Shown: piece by piece, positions 15,411 through 24,400 of the stretch
Layout: each line of letters opens with the position of its first letter
Numbering within the stretch: the first letter of the stretch is position 1
Virus record (IMG/VR): IMGVR_UViG_3300031957_000883
Coordinates: 1-24,545 of that record
Source of the DNA: a virus
Direction: 5' to 3' (one strand)
DNA: 24,545 nucleotides
Position numbers and translations under genes: made by a program
The notes under the pieces: model-generated
Told to the model about the DNA's origin: nothing
What the model saw: the letters and a program-made list of their open reading frames with translations, nothing else
Database searches by the model: none

Positions 15411-15809
15411 ACCAGCACCACCTGTTAAGTTCATCGTAAATGGATTCGTTATAGTTGTCGTACATAATACAATCACTCCACCATTTCCACCAGCTCCACC
15501 ACCACCTTTTCCACCAGCACTATCTTCATTCCCAGTTCCACCAGCACCACCAGCTACACTATTATTACTTGCAATACAATTAGAAACAGCGACTCCAGCT
15601 GTTCCAGCTACACCAGCTCCAGTATTATCACCACCGCCTCCACCTCCACCAGGAGCTCCAGCACACACCTTTAATGGTATTGCAGTGGTGGCTGAATCCA
15701 TTACATCACGCATCATCATAACGATGTGTGGGTCTATACTTCCTAATTTTGTTACAGCGGTTGATGTTGCTCCTGTACCACCAGTTCCACCCGATGCTCC
15801 TCTAGGCAT
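15408..15809 (-). CDS. Glycine-rich adhesin-type protein (up to in-frame TGA)
   Basis: Encodes 133 residues, dominated by Gly, Ala, Thr and Ser. Runs such as GASGGTGGTGATST, AGAPGGGGGGGDNTG and GGKGGGGAGGNGG are separated by less regular segments. This layout recalls the glycine-rich motifs of T4-type tail-fibre adhesins (T2 gp38 and relatives), which stack as polyglycine-II helices and bind host receptors. GGNGGVIVLCTTTITN, then NLTGGAG, resembles the end of the 1794-residue upstream protein (GGSGGIVFIYARVLQE, then STGGTGGQGG). AGGAGA lies before the ATG. The frame stops at TGA (15408-15410), but the same frame goes on with equally glycine-rich sequence to TAA at 15324. Receptor binding is inferred. 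Confidence 0.75.
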   Translation of the reverse strand: MPRGASGGTGGTGATSTAVTKLGSIDPHIVMMMRDVMDSATTAIPLKVCAGAPGGGGGGGDNTGAGVAGTAGVAVSNCIASNNSVAGGAGGTGNEDSAGGKGGGGAGGNGGVIVLCTTTITNPFTMNLTGGAG

Positions 15810-15833
15810 ATCTATTCTCCTATGTTATATTTG

Positions 15834-18800
15834 TTAAACTTCAGCACTACTACCACCTTGACCACCAGTTCCGCCTGTAGAGGTAATTGTTCCTGTTCCA
15901 GTTTCTTGTAATACTCTTGCATAAATAAAGACGATTCCACCTGAACCACCTCCTCCGCCTCCGCCTCCTCCGCGAAAGGTATCTCCTGAACCACCAGCTC
16001 CACCCCTTGAACCAGCTGTTCCAGCCTGTAAACTTCCACCTGGCCCACCAGAACCACCATTTCCACCACTTGCACCACCAGTTGAACCACCTGAACCATT
16101 ATTTCTAATTGTTGCAGCATTAAGGTGTAATGTATCTTTTACGAAAACCCTATAACCATTTGTAGTTAAAAAACAACTCGTTACTGTTAAATCTTTGTAA
16201 TACATATCTCTAGTAAGACTTGTGTTTGATGTTATAGCAACAACTCCATCTGAACCATCACCAAATAATTTTGATTTTTCAAGAATACTACCACTAACAA
16301 TAATTTCAGCTCCTGATATAGATATAATATCAGTAGTATCATTTCTTAAAGCTATACCACTATCAGTTATATTAACATTTTTATTACCACTTCCTGTTCG
16401 ACCAACCAATACTCCATTACTTGACATTGTAACTCTGTCGTTACCACCTTCTGTAAGAGTGATACCACCTGAACTTATTGCAATTTTATCATCGTTACTA
16501 TTATTACCACGAAGTGTAATGGTTGTTCCAAATTCAGCAGCTGCTGTCGAAGCATTACCTGCGTGTACATCTATTCCACTAGCGTGTACTTTAACAAAAT
16601 CTGTTGAGTTCTGATAAATAAATACTCCTGTGCCTGGTTGTATTCTAACTACATCATCAGTAGATGTATTACTAACATCTGTACTAGCAGCACCACCAAA
16701 TGACGCAATACCTGAGGCGTTAATATTAACTCTTTTTATTGGTGTATCTGCACCATCATACATATCAATATTGGCATCAGAGATTTCTGTTCTTGCTTGT
16801 CCACTTCTTCCTATTCTTATGTTAGTTCCATAATCTGCAATACTTGTTCCATTTACATCTTGTAAATCCATACCCTCATTATCTATCACCACTCTTGCAG
16901 CGACTCTTACACCTGGAGTTGCGTAAGCTGCAGCTGATGATGATATTGCAGAACCTGATGCTGTAGAACCTTGTGCTCGCAGATTAGATTTTGTATCAGC
17001 TAAGGATGCAGATGCAGTTGCTCCAGCTGCTCTATTTGAAGCTTTTGTATCAGCTAAAGATGCCGATGCAGTTGCTCCAGCACCCCTTGCTACACTTCTC
17101 GCCTCTTTGTCATTTGACGAACCACTAATTTGATCTCTTAAAGCGGCAGTCATTGTTATAGAACCTTCTAAAGCTAAATTACTTCCATCCCAAGAAAATT
17201 TATTACCTAAAGAAAAATTACTAGCACTATCTATATAAAATGGTGTATTAGAATTTGCGTGAGTTCCAGCTCCATTAAATAACTTATTATTTTCCATCTT
17301 AATGCCACCAATAGAACCACTACTAGCTTTTATCTGTCCTGATAGGAATACGTTTTCAGCTGCTAAACCAAAACCTGGAGTTCTTGTTATCCCAACTGAA
17401 TCACCTAATGCAGAATCTGGAAGTCCACTTAAATCTCCTATACGAGTTCTAAGCCTATAATCGTAAATATCACTACCAGTTCTTTCTTTAAAATCTATAT
17501 AAGGTGTTGCTCCATAATTAGGATTTGCATTCATTTCTATCCAACCACTACCCGTGGTGTTATTTTTTGTACCACCCATAAATTTACCAGTAGATACAAG
17601 TGTTTGTCCAGGATTATATTCAACAGCTGGTGATACCAATCCACCTAAAATAGAAGCTTCAAAAGACAACTGATTTACATCAGCATCCACTGCGTGTGAA
17701 GTTTGAGGTGTACCATCAACACCTCTTAATACGTGTATTATGTTATTACTTGTAGACCCAGTAATTTTCATTATTTCCGTATCAACCATTATCAATCTAC
17801 CATTAAGAGCAAATCCAGTATTTGAATCTACAGCTATATCTGTTTGTGTAGCATTTGGTTGTGTTCTTATTTCTGTTATTTTTGTTCTTGAACCAGACAC
17901 AGTTGTAGCATTACCAAGACTACGAGTTACCACAAGAAAACCTGATTGGTCATTATCAGATGCTAAATCCTTTCTACTTGAAGTATGTACTCTCATAAAC
18001 TCTTTTGTAAATCCAGTAGCATTTACTTTTTTAGCAAATAATATTTCACCTCTTTCAAAAGCACTTACATTATCACAATGTATAATAGAAGATGTTGCTG
18101 GTACTGAAGCACTAACCGTTGTAGCATTAGCTACCCATAGTTGACCACCAACCACATTGACTTGTTCTTTTTCAAAAACAGTTGTTGCGAGTGTACCACG
18201 AATATTCACATTTTCAAATTCAGCAAAACCATTTCCTAATGATGATATAATCCAACCAGTTGTACGAGGGTCATAATCCTTTGACCTTATTGTACCTCTA
18301 TCTTCAAGTATTAAATTACTACTACTAATTGTACTATTACCTATTGTAAATCCACCAATTTGACCACCTGTAAATAATACTTGTGAACCAGTTATATCAC
18401 CACTTGATGATAATATTAGATTATTATTAGAAGACCTTATTTTACTTGGTGATACTTGGAATCCACCAATGGATGCAGAAACAAATCTTGCAAGTCCATC
18501 AGCTTTTATTGAAGATGATGCATTAAAAACATTAGATGCAGCACCACCTATATTTGCAGGTGTTAAAATTTGATTAGCAGCAACTGTTCCCAAAACTTGA
18601 ACATCTGATGTTATAACACCACTTTCCATTAAAAAATTTGATGCAGTTATATTACCTTGTCTTGTTAAGTGAAGATTGCTTGCACTTATTTCTATATTAC
18701 CATTTGAACCACTTACAAATGAAGACGACTGATTACCAAAGAAAAACCTTGAAGTTTTTACATCAAAAGATGAACTATAATTATTGTCTGCATCTATGGT

Positions 18801-21218
18801 TCTAAACTTAAAAAATGATTCATTTACACCAGTATTACCATCGTGTATTTCTAACCCAGCACCTGTATAATTGTCTTGTGTCTCACCACCAGGTTTTACA
18901 GAACCTGACCACATAAAAAATCCACCACCTTGTCCAGCTGATGCACTTTTGAATCCTTGATAACCTACAGCTCTGATAAAGGCAGAACCACCTTTCATTT
19001 CTATTCCACTTCCCTGTACATCACCTATAAACAAAGAACCAGCTAATAAATTATCTTCACCATCAATCATTAAAGCAGAACCTGATATTTCTACATCTCT
19101 TAAAACTGTAAAAGTTTCTGATTCAGTATTATTTTTATCATAATATTGTAACAAAAAAGTAAATTTATCAGGTCTTAAAGTTCCAGTTGGTATTGGAACT
19201 CTAACTTTAAATTGGTCTGGTGAAAAACCAGTATCCATTGCTGGTCTCAGAGATATACTTTTTATATCCCACTCTCCAGAATCAACTCTAATTTGAAATG
19301 TTGTATCCGTGTTTGTTGCTGTATTTGATTTTAATTGTGCTTTAAATGTATGACTTACTGTAAGAAAATCTTTTTCATCATCATCACTTGGTTTTAGTTG
19401 TAAACCAACCGTATTACCAGATTCATCTTTTAAAGTCGCACCATAATTTTTAGAGTCGTTATATTTTGGATTTTCATCTAATGATATGTTAGAACCTGAT
19501 AGGTGAAAAAATAACTTTGCAATTCTTTTAACAATTCCATCAGATTGTAGTTTTGGGCCTTTTTTACCCTTTACTTCCATACTCAATGTATAAACAACAT
19601 CTCTATCTACAGTAAATGTATAAGCTGAATCTACATTGAATCTGGCATTTTCACCATATTGACTGTAACTGCCTGATAGATGTACTGAATCTGTAAAAGG
19701 ATCATTTTGATATGTAACCGTTACATTTGAGCCACTATCCCAATATTTGTTAGTGTGAGCTTGAGATTGAAAATATCCTGACCTCAATACACCTGAGGGT
19801 GATGTTGTATCTACTAATAATTGTGGTGATTCTAAAATTGTATCTAATAAAACAGGAAATTCACTAACACGAGTTTGACTACCACCTGAAACCTTTAATC
19901 TATATACTTCTCCACTAAAGGTTCTAGCTCTTTTAATATGCATATCAACAAACGAGTCAAATTGAAATGATGATGTAACAGATACAATATCTTGAAATGA
20001 AGATGTAAAATTTGCACGTGGTGAACCTGGTACAGAAAGAGGCACATATGTATGATTACCAAAGGGTGCAATATAATATTTTTCAGGTGGTGTAGATTGC
20101 CCCATAAATGGTTTGTATTTAAAATAAAATGGTTTATCTACGTGTATTTCTTTATCAGATATAACTTCTTGAATTGAAGCCGTATAATCAGATACTATTA
20201 TACCCACATTAGCTGTTTCTAAATCAGCGTCACCGCCTGGTAAATCAAGTTGACTTGGAATCTCACCCTTTGGGCCTTCAGTAATAAATTCTGATGGTCT
20301 GAATATTACTATACTTTCTTTTGGTATTTTTATTCTTGCACCAGCCATCTTAGAGTTAAAGGTATCTGAACCTGTTGCAAATATTTTATATACGGGTGGG
20401 TCTGGTGAACCCCTATTTTCTTTTATCGCCGTCTTGTTAAAAAAAGCAGGAGCTTTAACTTCACCTGTTAGATACTTATGTAGATTTTTAACTGCTTTAG
20501 CTTCTTCTTTATTTTCACCATCTTTTGGGTTTTCTTGTGTATCTCCACTATCAACATAATCATCATCTTGTTCTTCTTGGCCTTGTGAGTCTGTTGTGGA
20601 TGAATCTGGATTATATTTTTGACCTGGATTTAACGGTACACCAAAAAGACCACTACCTGATATAACTGTTGTTATTTGTGTGTTTGTTCCAGGTGATAGT
20701 AATGCTTTTTTTACTAATTCTTGTGCAACTACTTTTGGTTGTCTATAAAAGAAAATAGGTGATAAATTTTCTGACGCAGAGGAATCTATGTTTATTGTTT
20801 TTTGATATTTTACATTATATCTACCAATAAATTCTTGTGGAACATTAATTTTAGTATCATCTAATTCAGCTAATATAACTAATTGTGCATTTCCACCAAT
20901 ATTTACTGGTGGTGCATATACTTCTACACTAACATAAGTAAAAGCTACAGTTGGTTGTTTATTACCATATCCATCGTCTTCATATAGATATCTTACTGGT
21001 TGTTGATAAACTGTATTACCATTACGATCTAAAATTTCTATTTTAAGAGGAACATTTTCTTTTAACAAATCAGAACCAAGTATTTTAAATACAGTTCTAC
21101 CCTGTGTAAAAGTATCAGGTACATCCTGTACTTTTACGTATTCATTTTGTACATCATCTATGAATACTTCAACTTCATTGAGGTTTTGTTTTGTTAATCT
21201 ACGAGCAAGAACACCCAT
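15834..21218 (-). CDS. Giant fibre/adhesin-type structural protein with glycine-rich tip
   Basis: 1794 residues, β-rich throughout. N-terminal 1-190 is a probable attachment domain. An acidic linker with Asp/Glu runs from about 205 to 250. β-domains follow (about 270-740). The middle (about 740-1370) has short repeats typical of trimeric fibres: SASIGGFQV, GGQIGGFTIGN and SGSIGGIKM; RLIMVDTEIMKI with VLRGVDGT is a small β-domain common in phage tails. Two 18-residue repeats (1378-1413) lead into a repetitive shaft and a C-terminal glycine-rich tip (about 1715-1794) like a polyglycine-II adhesin. AGGAG precedes the ATG, and a late promoter box lies 44 nt upstream. Likely sits at baseplate or fibre and touches the host. 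Individual T4 counterparts (gp34, gp37) cannot be assigned. L-N-E|V near residue 15 fits the protease motif, perhaps by chance. Confidence 0.88.
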   Translation of the reverse strand: MGVLARRLTKQNLNEVEVFIDDVQNEYVKVQDVPDTFTQGRTVFKILGSDLLKENVPLKIEILDRNGNTVYQQPVRYLYEDDGYGNKQPTVAFTYVSVEVYAPPVNIGGNAQLVILAELDDTKINVPQEFIGRYNVKYQKTINIDSSASENLSPIFFYRQPKVVAQELVKKALLSPGTNTQITTVISGSGLFGVPLNPGQKYNPDSSTTDSQGQEEQDDDYVDSGDTQENPKDGENKEEAKAVKNLHKYLTGEVKAPAFFNKTAIKENRGSPDPPVYKIFATGSDTFNSKMAGARIKIPKESIVIFRPSEFITEGPKGEIPSQLDLPGGDADLETANVGIIVSDYTASIQEVISDKEIHVDKPFYFKYKPFMGQSTPPEKYYIAPFGNHTYVPLSVPGSPRANFTSSFQDIVSVTSSFQFDSFVDMHIKRARTFSGEVYRLKVSGGSQTRVSEFPVLLDTILESPQLLVDTTSPSGVLRSGYFQSQAHTNKYWDSGSNVTVTYQNDPFTDSVHLSGSYSQYGENARFNVDSAYTFTVDRDVVYTLSMEVKGKKGPKLQSDGIVKRIAKLFFHLSGSNISLDENPKYNDSKNYGATLKDESGNTVGLQLKPSDDDEKDFLTVSHTFKAQLKSNTATNTDTTFQIRVDSGEWDIKSISLRPAMDTGFSPDQFKVRVPIPTGTLRPDKFTFLLQYYDKNNTESETFTVLRDVEISGSALMIDGEDNLLAGSLFIGDVQGSGIEMKGGSAFIRAVGYQGFKSASAGQGGGFFMWSGSVKPGGETQDNYTGAGLEIHDGNTGVNESFFKFRTIDADNNYSSSFDVKTSRFFFGNQSSSFVSGSNGNIEISASNLHLTRQGNITASNFLMESGVITSDVQVLGTVAANQILTPANIGGAASNVFNASSSIKADGLARFVSASIGGFQVSPSKIRSSNNNLILSSSGDITGSQVLFTGGQIGGFTIGNSTISSSNLILEDRGTIRSKDYDPRTTGWIISSLGNGFAEFENVNIRGTLATTVFEKEQVNVVGGQLWVANATTVSASVPATSSIIHCDNVSAFERGEILFAKKVNATGFTKEFMRVHTSSRKDLASDNDQSGFLVVTRSLGNATTVSGSRTKITEIRTQPNATQTDIAVDSNTGFALNGRLIMVDTEIMKITGSTSNNIIHVLRGVDGTPQTSHAVDADVNQLSFEASILGGLVSPAVEYNPGQTLVSTGKFMGGTKNNTTGSGWIEMNANPNYGATPYIDFKERTGSDIYDYRLRTRIGDLSGLPDSALGDSVGITRTPGFGLAAENVFLSGQIKASSGSIGGIKMENNKLFNGAGTHANSNTPFYIDSASNFSLGNKFSWDGSNLALEGSITMTAALRDQISGSSNDKEARSVARGAGATASASLADTKASNRAAGATASASLADTKSNLRAQGSTASGSAISSSAAAYATPGVRVAARVVIDNEGMDLQDVNGTSIADYGTNIRIGRSGQARTEISDANIDMYDGADTPIKRVNINASGIASFGGAASTDVSNTSTDDVVRIQPGTGVFIYQNSTDFVKVHASGIDVHAGNASTAAAEFGTTITLRGNNSNDDKIAISSGGITLTEGGNDRVTMSSNGVLVGRTGSGNKNVNITDSGIALRNDTTDIISISGAEIIVSGSILEKSKLFGDGSDGVVAITSNTSLTRDMYYKDLTVTSCFLTTNGYRVFVKDTLHLNAATIRNNGSGGSTGGASGGNGGSGGPGGSLQAGTAGSRGGAGGSGDTFRGGGGGGGGGSGGIVFIYARVLQETGTGTITSTGGTGGQGGSSAEV
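16980..17087 (-). repeat. Two tandem 54-bp repeats in the fibre gene
   Basis: Two adjacent 54-bp units encode 18-residue repeats with the shared core AGATASASLADTK (residues 1378-1413). A decayed third unit (GSTASGSA) follows in the protein. The units are clearly alike at DNA level, with most differences at unit edges. Confidence 0.85.
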
Positions 21219-21261
21219 ATTATAGTTCTCCTAATATACAATAAATATTAGTTAAACAAAT

Positions 21262-21269
21262 TATTTATA
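21262..21269 (-). promoter_or_regulatory. T4-type late promoter for the late gene block
   Basis: Minus-strand TATAAATA matches exactly the late promoter box read by the T4 gp55 sigma-like factor. It sits 44 nt before the ATG of the fibre gene in the only divergent gap of the window, where a promoter is expected. The same octamer also turns up inside genes, as expected in AT-rich DNA, so position is the stronger argument. Confidence 0.6.
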
Positions 21270-21297
21270 TAAAGTGGTTAAAAAAGAATTAAAAAGT

Positions 21298-21474
21298 ATG
21301 TATATTATACTTATTTATATGGAAGACAAATTTGTAAATATTAAAATACGAAAAGAATTTCGTGATATGATTAAGGAATATTCAAAAAATCACGGATATA
21401 AGATGTATGCTCTAATTGAAGAGCTTATAAAGGAAAGATGTACGAAAAGAATACTATATTCTAACCAAAATTAA
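21298..21474 (+). CDS. Small ribbon-helix-helix-like protein on the opposite strand
   Basis: The only plus-strand gene I accept. About 58 residues from the ATG at 21298 (51 from the ATG at 21319; 66 from a GTG at 21274). The core FVNIKIRKEFRDMIKEYSKN, followed by HGYKMYALIEELIKERC, has the strand-helix-turn-helix layout of ribbon-helix-helix DNA-binding proteins (Arc/MetJ/CopG type). Such proteins are dimeric repressors, so an autoregulator or early/late switch is possible. No start has a good ribosome binding site, and the start is uncertain. Its end overlaps the end of the gp47-gp46 gene by 14 nt, tail to tail. Its upstream region is the same short gap that carries the late promoter for the fibre gene, so it could act there. 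Confidence 0.6.
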   Translation: MYIILIYMEDKFVNIKIRKEFRDMIKEYSKNHGYKMYALIEELIKERCTKRILYSNQN

Positions 21475-24400
21475 TGTTACTATAATCTTTTTCTTTTTTA
21501 ATTTCTAATAACGTATCTACGGCATCCCTCATAGAATCTATATGAGATACAATCAATGTGAATTGAAATTGCGATTTAAGATATTGGAATAAACTATATA
21601 CTGAGTTTAAGTTATCTGAATCCATCGTTCCCCAACCCTCATCAATAGCTAAGAAGTTACTTCGTGGTAAGTTAGATACATTAATTAATGCAACTCTAAT
21701 AGCAAGACTTGATATAAATCGTTCCATACCACTACTTAACTCAAGTGGCCAAACATTATCATCATCATATACAATATAGTTATTTATATTTTTACCATCC
21801 ATTTCAAATAACATCTGGAAGTCAACGAGTTGTGAAAGAATGTTGTTTACTTCACCCTCAATGGTTGGAAGTGCTTTTGTAATTAAGTCGTATGGTACAC
21901 CATCACGTTTTACAGCGTCAAGATAGAATTGATAGGCTTCATACTTATCTTCAAGTTCTTCTACCTTTTTAATATTGTCTAAGATAGTTCGTCTTTTAGT
22001 ATCCACTACCTTTATCTCACCAAACATATTATTGGCATTATCAGTAACCATATCAAGACTATTGTTTACATCATCAAGTTCGGTTTCAACTTTTTTAATT
22101 TCGTTCTCTATTTGTTGATTGAACATTATATCATTTTCTTGTTCATAATACTTGACTATTTTTTCTTCAATAGAAGTTAGCTGATGTAAAACATTTTTAC
22201 GTTTTTCTTCTAATAAAACTTTACTACTATTAGTTTCATTCATTAGTGTTGATACTTGTTGTAGTTTATTTATATTGTCATCTAAGTCTGATTTAGATTG
22301 TCTTAATTCAGGTAACGTTTTCATCTCATATGAAATATCATCCATTTTTTGTAGATGTTCTTTTACTCTATCCTTATCAACCTCAACTAATTTTTTTGTT
22401 TCTATAGCATCAAGAGTAAATGGATTCTTCATACAATAATCACACTCTTCATCGTACTCTAAATCACCAAGTGTTTCTATTTTATCTAATTTAGTTTTTA
22501 CTTCTATTTTAAGTTTATATAATTCTTGACTTAATCTATCGTGTTCAGTATTTAGTTTCTCACTCTCAACAAATTTTTCATTTGTTTTTTGTTCTTCGTG
22601 ATATTTTATTTTTAATCTTATTTGTTTTTCTAATACATTAACCTTTTCAGTTTTTGAAGTTACCTCACCTAATTGATTATCTATTCCACTTAGCGTTCTT
22701 GTCAATACTTCTTTATTATCTTTTAAGTTAGTTATATCACCAATTGATTTATCTGTAGGTTTTAGTTTCTTAGTTAATGTTATTATCTGACTTTCAACTA
22801 ATTTCTTTTTAGATTGAATCTCATCCTTTTCACTTAACAGTTTTTTATGTGTCTTTTTAAAATCTTCTTTTTGTTCTTTGATGTCGGCTAAGTCTCGTTC
22901 CCAATCATTCTTTTTAAAGTTTTTAAGAACTGCAGATACATCTCGTATTTCCTCTGTAGCAGATACCCATAACTTATCAAATATCTCTAATCCCATAAAT
23001 TGAGCTAGAAGTGTTTTCTTTTCTTTTTGTGTTTTTTCAATAAAGACAGAATTTTTAATTTGAGAAGAAAGAGCTGTTAGGATGAAGTCATCATATGAAC
23101 CGATAACCTTTTTAATATTATTTTGTGTAGTTCTTCTTTGGTCTCCGTTCATAGAAACCTTTTCACCAACATCACCGAATGTATAAAAATCTACATCTAC
23201 TTTAACATTACCCTTTCTTTGTTTTTTAGCTACACGTTCTATATGATAATCTTGTCCATCTATCTCAAAGTTAACCTTACAAAAGAAATCACCTTTCTTA
23301 TTGTTAAGAACATTTTCTGCCTTAAAAGCTCGTGTGCACGTATCAAATAAACAAAAGGAAAGAGCATCTAAGAGAGAAGACTTACCAGCGGCGTTTGGAG
23401 CAAACATTCCAACTATACCATTTAGTTTAGTAAAGTCTACTTTGTTATTTTCACCATAACTAAACATATTAGAGAACTCAAACTTTTTAAGTTTCCAATT
23501 AACATTTCTATAGACTTCTTCTTCAGGTATTATCTGATTTAACGATTCATTAATATTTTTTATTTTAATTAAAACATCTTCACTTACGATGTGATTATTA
23601 TTTAAGTAATCACGAATCAAATCAAACTGAACATCAGTACTATTGATATCACCTACAGCTATATTACCATTTCTAACCCTATCGTTACTGTAGATTGTAT
23701 CAGTTCTTGTAACCGCCATCTCTTCTACACCATACTTATCGTGTATGACTGCAAGAGCTTTCTTTAATTCTGTAGCAGAGGTATTAGCAACTCTTACACG
23801 AAGTCTAGCTTTAGATGGCATATCATCTACATCTGGAACTATACCATTATCAATATCTAATGTGTAATAACCATAATCATTTTTTACTTCAATGTATTCT
23901 GAAGTTCTCTTTGGAACATCCCATAAAAGATATCCGTGAGATAAACCTTCACCGTGATTCTGTTGAACTAAGGAACCACAATAAGAAATAGTTTCTTCTT
24001 TATTAAGATGTTGACGCTTATGGATATCACCAAGTAATCCCATATCATATCCATCAAACTTTGTAATCTTTACATCCGAGGGTAATCTAAATCCTAAATC
24101 AGTTTCACATCTATCTACAGTTCCGTGAAATAATACAACCTTAGTATCACCTTCTACGTCTTTAGCTTCTATAAAATCTTTTTCATCTGTCCAACAATCC
24201 CATACTACGAATGTAGTGTCTGCACATTTATATGCACCTGTATCTTTTAGATAGTGTAGGTTAGGGTGTTTTAAATTATCTACTATTGGGGAAAGACAGT
24301 CCATACGAGAACGATTGTTTAAATTACAATCGTGATTACCTGCAATGATAATCGTAGGACATATGTCAGCTAGATTTTTAAATAACCGTGATAATTGGTC

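Noticed and set aside
15812-16120. A 102-residue frame rich in Val and Gln overlapping the fibre tip
   Set aside because: It is a frame-shifted reading of the glycine codons of the 1794-residue protein; the composition is an artefact of GGT/GGA repeats.
15324-17100. A diversity-generating retroelement target in the fibre tip
   Set aside because: No reverse transcriptase and no template repeat are seen in the window.
21781-21788. A second minus-strand TATAAATA box, and another near 22266
   Set aside because: Both lie inside the gp47-gp46 coding region and arise from Asn-Ile-Asn codons; no gene starts within a few hundred bases, so chance in AT-rich DNA is the better explanation.
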